A DNA stretch of 64,000 nt from JADKAC01 sp964492065 (GTDB lineage: Bacteria; Bacteroidota; Bacteroidia; Chitinophagales; BACL12): NCBI GenBank assembly GCA_964492065.1, contig CAZBHH010000001.1, positions 1 to 64,000 on the forward strand, read 5' to 3'. The notes beneath the pieces are model-generated. The model was not told the DNA's origin, made no database searches, and saw nothing but the letters and a program-made list of their open reading frames with translations. The translations under genes were made by a program, and so were the position numbers. This document shows, piece by piece, positions 42,551-51,513 of this stretch; positions within the stretch are counted from its first letter, which is position 1, and each line of letters begins with the position of its first letter.

Positions 42551-44437
42551 ATGGGAATACAAGTGGACGGAAATATCTCCAAACAGGTAAAATTAAAATT
42601 CATCCATCAGCTTTTAGAAGATGTGGAAGCTTTGGAATATATGGTGGAACACAACTTGTTTGAAGCCGACACGTGGCGTATCGGCGCCGAACAGGAATTG
42701 TGCATCGTCAATGAAGATTGGAAGCCGGCTCCCGATGCACTGCAAATATTAGCTGCCGCAAATGATCTTTCCATCGCAACCGAACTGGCAACTTATAACC
42801 TCGAAATAAACCTGGACCCGCTGCGCTTGCAACACGATTGTTTCAGCGTGATCCGGCAACAACTGGAAGCAAAATTATCATTGCTGAAGTCCAAGGCAGC
42901 GGAGTTTAACGATAAAATTGTAATGGCGGGAATCTTGCCATCGATTTCCCGCAACGAACTCAGCCTGGAATACCTCACACCCCTTAAGCGATACGAGCAT
43001 TTAAACAATGCGCTGCTGAAAGCCAGGGGATTGAAGTTCGATTTATTCCTAAAAGGCCTGGATGAAATTCACGTGCGCCACGACAACATTTTGTTTGAAG
43101 CGTGCAATACCAGCTTCCAGTGCCACCTGCAACTGCACCCTGCGGATTTTGCCGTTGCATACAACTGGGCGCTAGCCATTTCGGCCCCCGTACTTGCAGC
43201 AGCAACCAATTCTCCTTTGCTACTCGGCAAGGAGCTGTGGAGTGAAATTCGCATTGCATTATTTCAACAGGCGATTGATACGAGGAAAACCATCGATGAA
43301 ATACGTGAGCGCAAAGGGCGGGTTACCTTCGGTGAAAACTGGATTAAAAGCAATATTACCGAACTCTATAAATACAATATATCCAATTATCATCCATTGC
43401 TGTTTAAGGAACACCCGGAACACGCCATGGAAAAATTAAAAAAAGGTGAAATACCGGAACTGTATTCGCTGCGGCTGCACAACGGCACTGTCTATAGCTG
43501 GAATCGACTCTGTTACGGCACCGGAAACGGCCAACCTCACCTGCGCCTGGAAAACAGGTACATCCCTGCCGGCCCGACAGTGGCGGACGAAATTGCCAAT
43601 ATGGTTTTCTGGACAGGACTAATGGTTAATCCACCGGGAGAGGCTTTTGATATCTGGAATCACTTCAATTTTAAAGATGTGAAATCCAATTTTTTCAAGG
43701 CCGCAAGAACCGGTATGGAATCGGTCTTAATATGGAAGGGAAAACCGATTTCCGCAAAACGACTCATTGAAGAAGAACTGCTGCCATTGGCCTCAATAGG
43801 CCTGAGTAAAGCAGGTGTGGATGCTCGCGATATTCAACTATACCTGGGCATCATTCAGCGCAGGATACAAACGCAAACCGGCGCACAGTGGCAAATACGG
43901 AATTACAGGAAACTGAGAGAAGTAATGGGCCAAAGTGATGCCGTTGTTTCACTCACTCAGAACATCTATCAAAGGCAACAGGAAAATAATGCCGTTTGCG
44001 ATTGGACGGATATTGATACAGCAGAAAGCGTGGCCGAGAGGTATAGCAAAATGGTGTACGTGCGGCAACTGATGAGTACCAATTTAATAACCGTATTTCC
44101 CGACGACCTGCTGCTGTTCGTCAATAACGTGATGCAATGGCAGAACATAGGTCATATGCTGATAGAAGACAAAAAAGGCAAGCTGGTAGGTTTGGTAACT
44201 GCTCCGAGCTTAATCGAATTCATGCAATCGCACGAGTCGTTGCACAATGTAAGCGTAGATCGCATCATGAAGAAAAAAATTATCACCATCGGCCCGGACG
44301 ACACCATTCAAAATGCACTGGAACTGATGCAGAAAAATAATATCACCAGCTTACCCGTAGTCTCCAATGATATTTTGGTGGGTATCGTCACCCGTAAGGA
44401 TATGCTGTGGTGGCTGTCAATGATTAAATCGCATTGA
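42551..44437 (+). CDS. GCS2-type glutamate-amine ligase fused to two CBS domains
   Basis: A 628-residue two-part protein. Residues about 25-430 resemble the carboxylate-amine ligase/glutamate-cysteine ligase type 2 fold: GAEQELCIVNE near the N-terminus, DLFLKGLDEIHVRHDN, and HNGTVYSWNRLCYGTGNGQPHLRLENRYIPAGPTV with the E-N-R motif at the active site. From Met501 to the end are two CBS domains (VYVRQLMSTNLITVFPDD and VDRIMKKKIITIGPDDT), a tandem pair that usually binds adenosine nucleotides. The fusion suggests that an ATP/AMP-like ligand controls the ligase. I do not know whether glutathione or another compound is made; no partner gene is adjacent. Confidence 0.83.
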   Translation: MGIQVDGNISKQVKLKFIHQLLEDVEALEYMVEHNLFEADTWRIGAEQELCIVNEDWKPAPDALQILAAANDLSIATELATYNLEINLDPLRLQHDCFSVIRQQLEAKLSLLKSKAAEFNDKIVMAGILPSISRNELSLEYLTPLKRYEHLNNALLKARGLKFDLFLKGLDEIHVRHDNILFEACNTSFQCHLQLHPADFAVAYNWALAISAPVLAAATNSPLLLGKELWSEIRIALFQQAIDTRKTIDEIRERKGRVTFGENWIKSNITELYKYNISNYHPLLFKEHPEHAMEKLKKGEIPELYSLRLHNGTVYSWNRLCYGTGNGQPHLRLENRYIPAGPTVADEIANMVFWTGLMVNPPGEAFDIWNHFNFKDVKSNFFKAARTGMESVLIWKGKPISAKRLIEEELLPLASIGLSKAGVDARDIQLYLGIIQRRIQTQTGAQWQIRNYRKLREVMGQSDAVVSLTQNIYQRQQENNAVCDWTDIDTAESVAERYSKMVYVRQLMSTNLITVFPDDLLLFVNNVMQWQNIGHMLIEDKKGKLVGLVTAPSLIEFMQSHESLHNVSVDRIMKKKIITIGPDDTIQNALELMQKNNITSLPVVSNDILVGIVTRKDMLWWLSMIKSH

Positions 44438-44513
44438 GAGATAAAAGTTTTGACGGGGCGCTGACCGGGCGCTTCTTGTAAAAATTTTAATTTTAGGCAA
44501 TTAATATTTGCGT

Positions 44514-46691
44514 ATGAAGTCTGATACACTGTATCTCGGTGCAATTGTCTGCACAGCATTCCTTGCAATTACCTGTAATACATCAAAAGAAACGGCAGTC
44601 CGGGGGCCGGGACCTGTAATATATCCAAAAACAAAAACTGTGGACAGCGTCGACAACTATTTCGGCACTTTAATTAAAGATCCGTATCGCTGGTTGGAAA
44701 ATGAAGGCGATTCGGCAGTGCGTCAGTGGATCGAAGAAGAAAATGCGGTGACTTTTACATATCTGGATGCAATACCCTATCGCAATGATGTAGAAGACAG
44801 GTTGACGGCACTCAACGACTATCCCAAAATGAGTACGCCGTTTCGTGCCGGTAAATATTATTTCGTAAATAAGAACAATGGATTGCAAAATCAGTCGGTA
44901 ACGTTTTACAGTGAGGGAATAGACGGCGAAGAAAAAATTTTTCTTGATCCGAATACCCTGAGCGATGACGGCACCGTAACTTCTGGCATAGCCGGATTTT
45001 CCAACGACAGAAAATACGCCGTAATCAGTCAAAGCGCTGCGGGGAGCGATTGGAATGTATTGTTTGTGCGCAACCTGGAAACCAATACAACGCTGGAAGA
45101 TAAAATTGAATGGACTAAATTCAGCGGAGCGGCATGGTATAAAAACGGATTTTTTTACTCTGCCTTTGACAAACCGATTGCCTCTCAGACCTATACCGCC
45201 GCTTCCGAAGGCCAAAAGGTGTATTATCACGCACTCGGCACACCGCAAAGCAACGACAAACTGATTTACCGGGATGCCGAAAATCCACGTATTTACAACA
45301 GCGTACAGACCACTCAAGATGAGAAATTCATGTTTATTTATCAAAGCGCAGGTACCAGCGGGACCGGAATTCTTTGGAAATATGCGGATGATAAAGCGGG
45401 AAACTTCAAAACTTTATTCGAAGGCTACGATTGGGAATACTCCATCCTGGACAATGCGGGCGACAGCCTCCTGGTGATGACGAATTACAAGGCGCCGAAT
45501 TATAAAGTGGTGTTGGTAGATCCCAACAATCCAAAACCGGAAAACTGGAAAGAGATAATTCCGGAAAAAGCGGAACTACTTGAAAACGTTGTGCTGTCGG
45601 GAGGAAAATTATTTACAATTTACCTTAAAAACGTATCTGCGGTTGTGTATCAATACACCCGTACCGGCACATTGGAGTTTGAAGTCGGATTGCCAGGCCT
45701 CGGAACGGTAAGCGGATTTTACGGTGAGAAAGACGATACGGAAGTGTATTACAGCTTTACCTCATTTACCACGCCTGCCGACATTTATAAATACGATATA
45801 CAAACAGGTACTTCCACTTTATATAAAAAGAGCGCTATTCAGTTCGATGCATCACAATACGAGACAAAGCAGGTGTTTTATTCCAGCAAAGACGGCACAA
45901 AAATCCCGATGTTTCTCACGTATAAAAAAGGTATTGCACTGGACGGCAGCAATCCGTGTTTTCTCTATGCCTATGGCGGATTTAATATCCCACGCAAACC
46001 GGAATTCAGCACTACAACAGCCGTATTATTGGAACAGGGTTATGTGTACGCCGTTGCCAACCTGCGGGGCGGCAGCGAATACGGCGAAGAGTGGCACAAA
46101 GCGGGTATGCTCGATAAAAAACAAAATGTATTTGATGATTTTATCGCTGCAGCCGAATATCTCGTCGCCGAAAAATATACTTCGGCAAACAAACTGGCAG
46201 TATACGGCCGCTCAAACGGCGGATTATTAATCGGTGCGGTGATGACGCAGCGCCCCGACTTGTTTGCGGTGGCATTGCCCAGAGTCGGCGTATTGGATAT
46301 GTTGCGTTACCACACATTTACCGTCGGCTGGGGATGGGCTGTGGAATACGGCAGCAGTGAAGTGGAATCACAGTTTAATTACCTCATCAAATATTCGCCG
46401 TTGCACAATGTGAAGGATGGCACTGCATATCCCGCCACATTGATAACCACCGGCGACCACGACGACCGGGTGGTACCCGCCCATTCCTTTAAGTTTGCAG
46501 CCACCTTGCAAAAAGCACAGGCGGGCAATAAACCGGTGTTGATACGCATCGATGTACAGGCCGGGCACGGCGGCGGAAAACCCCTTTCAAAAATTATTGC
46601 TGAAGAGGCCGACCTGATCAGCTTCACCATGTGGAACAGCGGAATTACACAATTCAAACAGGCTGCGACGCAAACGGGTCGAGGTGAATAA
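44514..46691 (+). CDS. Prolyl oligopeptidase family serine peptidase (S9A), lipoprotein
   Basis: A 725-residue peptidase with an N-terminal lipoprotein-like signal (LGAIVCTAFLAITC), a seven-bladed beta-propeller (about 70-450) and an alpha/beta hydrolase domain. The nucleophile is Ser567 in YGRSNGG, the acid lies in TGDHDDRVVP and the histidine in QAGHGGG. It cleaves short peptides after proline and probably works in the periplasm or on the surface. Start at the ATG at 44514; the in-frame TTG at 44508 is not needed. No terminator on the plus strand is obvious. Confidence 0.93.
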   Translation: MKSDTLYLGAIVCTAFLAITCNTSKETAVRGPGPVIYPKTKTVDSVDNYFGTLIKDPYRWLENEGDSAVRQWIEEENAVTFTYLDAIPYRNDVEDRLTALNDYPKMSTPFRAGKYYFVNKNNGLQNQSVTFYSEGIDGEEKIFLDPNTLSDDGTVTSGIAGFSNDRKYAVISQSAAGSDWNVLFVRNLETNTTLEDKIEWTKFSGAAWYKNGFFYSAFDKPIASQTYTAASEGQKVYYHALGTPQSNDKLIYRDAENPRIYNSVQTTQDEKFMFIYQSAGTSGTGILWKYADDKAGNFKTLFEGYDWEYSILDNAGDSLLVMTNYKAPNYKVVLVDPNNPKPENWKEIIPEKAELLENVVLSGGKLFTIYLKNVSAVVYQYTRTGTLEFEVGLPGLGTVSGFYGEKDDTEVYYSFTSFTTPADIYKYDIQTGTSTLYKKSAIQFDASQYETKQVFYSSKDGTKIPMFLTYKKGIALDGSNPCFLYAYGGFNIPRKPEFSTTTAVLLEQGYVYAVANLRGGSEYGEEWHKAGMLDKKQNVFDDFIAAAEYLVAEKYTSANKLAVYGRSNGGLLIGAVMTQRPDLFAVALPRVGVLDMLRYHTFTVGWGWAVEYGSSEVESQFNYLIKYSPLHNVKDGTAYPATLITTGDHDDRVVPAHSFKFAATLQKAQAGNKPVLIRIDVQAGHGGGKPLSKIIAEEADLISFTMWNSGITQFKQAATQTGRGE

Positions 46692-46728
46692 TTGTTTAAA
46701 CAGCGATAACCGGAGGCAACAGGGAAAT

Positions 46729-46762
46729 AAAAAAACTCTTTCAACCCGGCATTGAAAGAGTG
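46729..46762 (-). terminator. Terminator of tRNA-Arg transcript
   Basis: Stem AACTCTTTCAA with TTGAAAGAGTGTT around CCCGGCA; read on the minus strand the stem is followed by TTTTTT, so it ends the minus-strand tRNA transcript. Confidence 0.75.
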
Positions 46763-46775
46763 TTGAATCGGGAAG

Positions 46776-46848
46776 TGACCCCGGCACGACTCGAACGTGC
46801 GGCCATCTGCTTAGAAGGCAGATGCTCTATCCACTGAGCTACGGGGCC
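46776..46848 (-). tRNA. tRNA-Arg (UCU)
   Basis: A 73-nt cloverleaf on the minus strand: acceptor GGCCCCG paired with CGGGGTC plus A discriminator, D arm GCTCAGTGGATAGAGC, anticodon arm ATCTGC-CTTCTAA-GCAGAT with anticodon TCT, T arm with GTTCGAGTC. CCA is not encoded. It decodes AGA/AGG. Confidence 0.97.
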
Positions 46849-46884
46849 GATACGTGCGCAAATTTAAAGAAATCAATACGTTTT

Positions 46885-47259
46885 TTACTTCTTCCGGCTC
46901 AGTTTTGAAAGCGCTATCGTCTCAAAAAATAGAAATGAAAAATAAATCAACGCAAACGGAAGCGCAAAGGCAATTGTAGAGGAATCGGGATAATACTGTT
47001 TATAAACCAATACCAGCGCCCCCGCAATAAACAGCTTGAGAATTATTCCTGCGAAGAAAATTTGCATAAAATTCTGGAAACGCCCGTGCATATTTTTTGA
47101 ATACAAATAAAAAGTGCCCAATGTAATTACAAAAAATACGGCATAGCAAATCCATGCAAACCCGATGGCAGGTCTGAATAATTCCGCTGTTCCCAACAGG
47201 AACAAACCAAGGCCTATGACGGCCGCAAAGAGCCAGAATTTCAATATAAACGACCTCAT
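46885..47259 (-). CDS. Small membrane protein of ATP-synthase accessory type
   Basis: A 124-residue protein with four membrane helices (FWLFAAVIGLGLFLLGTAEL, IGFAWICYAVFFVITLGTFYL, FFAGIILKLFIAGALVLVYK, TIAFALPFALIYFSFLFFETIAL). Hydrophobic layout and position directly after an AtpZ-like gene recall the second small membrane protein that often precedes atp operons in Bacteroidota. The ATG region overlaps the end of the AtpZ gene by 4 nt. No conserved motif is diagnostic. Confidence 0.65.
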   Translation of the reverse strand: MRSFILKFWLFAAVIGLGLFLLGTAELFRPAIGFAWICYAVFFVITLGTFYLYSKNMHGRFQNFMQIFFAGIILKLFIAGALVLVYKQYYPDSSTIAFALPFALIYFSFLFFETIALSKLSRKK

Positions 47260-47501
47260 TCTTTTTTGGGTGGGTTGATAAACTCTTTTAATACGAGATA
47301 TAATCCGCTAAACACCCCCAGCAAAGAGAATACAATCTTGAATGCCGGATCGGTACCTAACCAGGCATCCAGTTTTATTCCACCCACTACGCCAATCAGG
47401 ATAGCGGCTATCAACTGGAATGCGATATTGGAGTACTTGAGGTAATTACCGAACGCCCGCTTTTTCGGGTTCGATGATGGCCTGGATGGCTTCTTTTGCA
47501 T
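47256..47501 (-). CDS. AtpZ/AtpI family protein
   Basis: An 81-residue protein with two membrane helices (NIAFQLIAAILIGVVGGIKLDAWL and AFKIVFSLLGVFSGLYLVLKEFI) and the G-x-x-L-D-x-W-L-G-T-D-P turn between them, typical of AtpZ/AtpI proteins that help c-ring assembly or carry Mg/Ca for ATP synthase. The ATG at 47501 lies inside the C-terminal part of bactofilin (56-nt overlap in another frame), and no other Met follows, so the overlap is real if this start is correct. The ATP synthase genes themselves are not in the window. Confidence 0.8.
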   Translation of the reverse strand: MQKKPSRPSSNPKKRAFGNYLKYSNIAFQLIAAILIGVVGGIKLDAWLGTDPAFKIVFSLLGVFSGLYLVLKEFINPPKKE

Positions 47502-47889
47502 CCCCTTTCTTCTCTTTTGATCCCATTGTACAAATACCGTTAAACCGGGCACCGTTCTCAATCACTATCTTGGCGGTATAAATATTTCCTTCCACAATAC
47601 AAGTACTTTTTAAGGTGAGCAGTTCACTGACTTCCAGGTCGCCGTTTACCTTGCCTTCGATATCCGCATTTCTGCAAATGATATCCCCGTTCACCAGGCC
47701 GGTGGCGCCGATAGCCACCTTTGCCGCCGTGCGCACAGTGCCTTCTATCACCCCCTCCACCCGCACATCGCCATCGCTCTCCAGTTCACCGGTAAGGGTA
47801 GTGCCTTGATTGATACGATTGGAAATGATCATCCCTTTTCCATTCGTGTATTGACTGGGGGATTCCGATACATTTTTATTGCCGAACAT
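47446..47889 (-). CDS. Bactofilin
   Basis: A 147-residue cytoskeletal protein whose core (about 24-115) is a right-handed beta-helix of short repeated strands (TLTGELESDGDVRVEGVIEGTVRTAAKVAIGATGLVNGDI). Bactofilins polymerise without nucleotide and organise cell-wall enzymes. It lies 10 nt downstream of an M23 peptidase gene, the usual bactofilin partner, so a role in local peptidoglycan remodelling is likely. The C-terminal tail (KKGDAKEAIQAIIEPEKAGVR) is encoded by the region shared with the AtpZ start. Confidence 0.92.
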   Translation of the reverse strand: MFGNKNVSESPSQYTNGKGMIISNRINQGTTLTGELESDGDVRVEGVIEGTVRTAAKVAIGATGLVNGDIICRNADIEGKVNGDLEVSELLTLKSTCIVEGNIYTAKIVIENGARFNGICTMGSKEKKGDAKEAIQAIIEPEKAGVR

Positions 47890-47899
47890 TGTTCAAATT

Positions 47900-48781
47900 T
47901 TAATTGAAGATAATGAATTCTGCCGGATTTAATGCAATTTTTTCGTGCCACAGCTCAAAATGCAGATGGGGGCCGGAACTGAGCTCACCCGTATTGCCGA
48001 TGATTGCCAGCACATCCCCCGCTTTTACGACATCGCCCTCTTTGCGCAATAGCTGCGAATTGTGCTTATATTGGGAAATCAACCCGTAATCGTGTTGCAC
48101 GATGATGACATTGCCCGCCTGCAGGCTCCAGAATGCCGCAATCACCACGCCATCAAGGCAGCATTTAATAGGGGTATTCTCCTTGGCCACTATATCCGTC
48201 CCGAAATGCCCTTCATTGACATCGAATTCGGCGGTAATCGTACCCTTCAGCGGTGGGAAAAACAACAACGACCTGAAACTCTCCTTGCTGGGGCCGCCTG
48301 CGCCACTTGCCGATAAATTAAATAAATCTTCCTTTTCGACCTCGTCCCGCATTTGTCGATCCAGCTCCGATATTGAGGTTATATCCAATGAGGTGTAGTC
48401 TTTGGTTGAATCGATAATCAGGGCATATTGCGCCGAATCCAGTTCTCCGTTTAACCGCCGCTGCAGGTTGTCAAAATACAGGTTATACGCCCGTAACTGG
48501 AGCAGCATCGAGTCCGTAGTCGCCGAATTGGCCACCGCCTGGCGCATGGTATTGTATTCAGAATAGCCCACCACGTAATTTTTTAAGGGGGTAAACACCA
48601 AAATAGAGTAAACTAAGGCGGTCAATACGACAAAAACAGTACTCAGAATCAGGATGACATTCCAGGTAGTAAGCGTCACTGAAGTGCGCACCTCGAATGT
48701 CTTGTCGTGCATCAAAACCAGCCTGTATTTGTTGCGCAGATTTTGAAACCATGTTTTGCGGCCGGCGGACGTTTTACCCAT
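47900..48781 (-). CDS. M23 peptidase, membrane anchored
   Basis: A 293-residue peptidoglycan endopeptidase: cytosolic N-terminus, one membrane helix (WNVILILSTVFVVLTALVYSIL), a coiled linker (RQMRDEVEKEDL) and a C-terminal LytM domain with the zinc motifs HFGTDI and GPHLHFELW. All zinc ligands are present, so it should be active. It is the first gene of the set M23-bactofilin-AtpZ, on the minus strand with 10 nt before bactofilin. The upstream neighbour porW is divergent. Confidence 0.93.
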   Translation of the reverse strand: MGKTSAGRKTWFQNLRNKYRLVLMHDKTFEVRTSVTLTTWNVILILSTVFVVLTALVYSILVFTPLKNYVVGYSEYNTMRQAVANSATTDSMLLQLRAYNLYFDNLQRRLNGELDSAQYALIIDSTKDYTSLDITSISELDRQMRDEVEKEDLFNLSASGAGGPSKESFRSLLFFPPLKGTITAEFDVNEGHFGTDIVAKENTPIKCCLDGVVIAAFWSLQAGNVIIVQHDYGLISQYKHNSQLLRKEGDVVKAGDVLAIIGNTGELSSGPHLHFELWHEKIALNPAEFIIFN

Positions 48782-48849
48782 ATACTGTTAAATCTAAATA
48801 ATCTGCCCTTTTTAAAATATTTTTGTAGCAGTTTGGTTATATATATTCA

Positions 48850-51510
48850 ATGTCAATAACGATTTTGAAACGCAACACAATACACATATCCTTTGCAATT
48901 TTAAGCCTTTTTTGCCTATCTGCGTGCGCATCTTCCAAAAAGTCTGCTAAGGACAACTGGTTGAGCCGCGGTTACCACAATATTACGGCAAGAGACAATG
49001 GCTATTTCAATGCAAAGCTGCTCATGCAGCAAAATGAAAAAATGCAATGGACCAATCAGAAGGACAATTATACGGCCTTACTGCCCGTGTTTAAATACGG
49101 CGATCAGCAAACCGTGCAAACTATGGCGCCATCCTATGACGAGATCATTAAAAAATCATCAATCGCCATTCAGTTGCACCCGAAAAGCCGATGGGTGGAT
49201 GATTGTTACCTGTTAATCGGAAAGTCAAACTTCTATAAGGGCGCATACGAGGAGTCGCTCAAGACATTCCAATACGTCGTTTCCAAATACTCAGAACCCA
49301 AAAAGAAAAAATCAAAACACAAGCGGAGAAACAAGAAGAAAAAACAAGACACCGGCGAAAAGAAACTGCTGGATGTATTTAAACACCACCCGGCCCATCA
49401 TGCCGCCTCTCTCTGGATTGTGCGCTCATTGATTGAGCAAAAACAATTTGCCGACGCCCAAACCGCTTTGAGTGTCATTAAGAGTCAGAAGAATTTTCCC
49501 GAAAGACTTTACAGTGAGTTGTATGCCGTCGAAGCGGATTTATACCTGAAACAAAATCAATTCGACGGCGCCATACTCCCGCTGGAAAATGCCATTGAAT
49601 ACACAAAGGATAAAGCGCTGAAGGCGAGGTATTACTTTATCCTCGCTCAATTGCACGAGAAAAAAGGCGAAAGCCCGCTTGCCATTGAATCGCTGAAAAA
49701 GGTAATTGGCTTAAAGCCGGATTATATCACCGACTTTTACGCACGCCTGGCAATTGCAAAAATCGGGATGAACAACTACGGATTCTCCGATGCCTCCACT
49801 TTAAAGACACTCCAGGAGATGGCCACCTCCGAGAAGTATAAAGAATTCTACGGACTGTTGTATTATACCCTCGCTGAAATTGAACTGGCGAAAAAGGATA
49901 AAGAACAAGCGCTTGTGTATTTAAACCTGGCGGTGCGCAACGGCGATAGCGATCCTGAACAGAAAGCGCTGAGTTATATGAAGCTGGGCGATATCTATTA
50001 CCAGGATATCAATTACCCAATGTCATACAATTACTACGACAGTTGTTTGATAACATTGCCCAAGACTAACGAGCGCTACAATCAAATGCTGGACCGCAGG
50101 GATGGATTGGGCGAACTGGTGAAATACCTCAAGGTAATCGAAACCGAAAAAAAACTGCAATACCTCGCTTCGCTGAACGAGTGGGACCTGGAGAAAGAGT
50201 TGGATAAGATATTAGCCGAACAGGAAGAAAAAATACAAAATCAGCAATTCCTGGAATCGGATGAGGGACAAACCAAAACGGAAACTACGGGAGGCAGCGG
50301 CGATTTCTACTTCTACAATTCCTTATTAATGTCCAAAGGCTTTACTGAATTTAAACGCATTTGGGGCAACAGGAAACTGGAAGACAACTGGCGGCGCAGC
50401 GATAAAACTTCAACGGAGGAATTGGCAAATGAAAATACAAATGGCGACAAACAGGAGGAAACCACTGTGGATTTTTCCAGCGACAAGTTAACCCGTGCAG
50501 ATATAATCGCCAGCCTACCCACAACGGAAGCCAAACTGAAGGCTTCCAATGAAAAAATTGCCGTTGCTTTGTACAACGCCGGCACCGTGTACAAACAGCG
50601 GTTTAACCAACTGACAGAAGCACGGGCCAGGTTCAGGGAAAATGTAGATAACTATCCCGACAATACTTATGAACTCCAGGCTTTGTATCAATTGTATCTG
50701 ATTGAAACAGCCGGCGCACAGAGAGATGCGTATAAAAATAAAATCCTTGAAAAATACCCCGAAAGTCTGTTTGCCAATATAATCCGCGATCCCGACTACC
50801 TGGAAAAGCAGATGCACAAGAATGCACAGGTAGAAGAATATTATACCACTACATTAAACCTGTATAACGAAGGTTCCTATTCCGCGGTCGCTTCCCGCCT
50901 TGCCGCCGTGGACAGCCTGTTTAAGGAAAATCCCTATAAACCGAAATTCGACATGCTCAATGCATTGATAATCGCAACTACCGGTGATAAGGACGCCTTT
51001 GTAGAAGCGCTCGAAAAAGTGGTGGCCAATTATCCCACCGATGAAGTCGGCATTAAGGCGAAGGAAATATTGCTCGGCATGGGTTACTCGGAAAAGGTGG
51101 TAAAGGATACCGAAATTGTTGACCCAAACACCAATTATACTTTTAATGCGTCCGAAGAACATTATTTTCTTGCCGTAATTAATGTGGCAGGGAAAGCCGC
51201 AGGCACTCTGAAAAACAATCTATCCTCATTTAATTCCAAAAATTACAGCCTGAAGAATCTCCGGGTCAGCTCCCTGTTGCTGGGAAAAGAAAAAACGCTT
51301 ATTATGATCAAATCTTTCCCGGAAAACACTTCCGCATTGGAGTATTACGCCAACGTCAATAAAAATGAGGCTGAAATTCTGACCGGTGTTAATGTGGAAG
51401 GAATCGTTTTTATGGTGATTGCCAAAAGCAATTATATCCAGTTTTATAAAAGCAAGGATGTGGATGCATATCTGCAGTTTTTTGAAGAGAATTACCTGGA
51501 GAACAAATAA
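48850..51510 (+). CDS. porW: Type IX secretion lipoprotein PorW/SprE
   Basis: An 886-residue outer-membrane lipoprotein (lipobox LFCLSAC) built mainly of TPR-like helical repeats (LIGKSNFYKGAYEESLKTFQYV, LYLKQNQFDGAILPLENAI, EIELAKKDKEQALVYLNLAV). In known systems PorW/SprE bridges the PorK/N ring and the translocon. A run of basic residues KKKKSKHKRRNKKKKQ lies near residue 150 between repeats, which is unusual in a periplasmic protein. The stop is 3 nt before the PBP1A gene, so the two form an operon. It is separate from the gld cluster at 57031. Confidence 0.9.
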   Translation: MSITILKRNTIHISFAILSLFCLSACASSKKSAKDNWLSRGYHNITARDNGYFNAKLLMQQNEKMQWTNQKDNYTALLPVFKYGDQQTVQTMAPSYDEIIKKSSIAIQLHPKSRWVDDCYLLIGKSNFYKGAYEESLKTFQYVVSKYSEPKKKKSKHKRRNKKKKQDTGEKKLLDVFKHHPAHHAASLWIVRSLIEQKQFADAQTALSVIKSQKNFPERLYSELYAVEADLYLKQNQFDGAILPLENAIEYTKDKALKARYYFILAQLHEKKGESPLAIESLKKVIGLKPDYITDFYARLAIAKIGMNNYGFSDASTLKTLQEMATSEKYKEFYGLLYYTLAEIELAKKDKEQALVYLNLAVRNGDSDPEQKALSYMKLGDIYYQDINYPMSYNYYDSCLITLPKTNERYNQMLDRRDGLGELVKYLKVIETEKKLQYLASLNEWDLEKELDKILAEQEEKIQNQQFLESDEGQTKTETTGGSGDFYFYNSLLMSKGFTEFKRIWGNRKLEDNWRRSDKTSTEELANENTNGDKQEETTVDFSSDKLTRADIIASLPTTEAKLKASNEKIAVALYNAGTVYKQRFNQLTEARARFRENVDNYPDNTYELQALYQLYLIETAGAQRDAYKNKILEKYPESLFANIIRDPDYLEKQMHKNAQVEEYYTTTLNLYNEGSYSAVASRLAAVDSLFKENPYKPKFDMLNALIIATTGDKDAFVEALEKVVANYPTDEVGIKAKEILLGMGYSEKVVKDTEIVDPNTNYTFNASEEHYFLAVINVAGKAAGTLKNNLSSFNSKNYSLKNLRVSSLLLGKEKTLIMIKSFPENTSALEYYANVNKNEAEILTGVNVEGIVFMVIAKSNYIQFYKSKDVDAYLQFFEENYLENK

Positions 51511-51513
51511 CAC

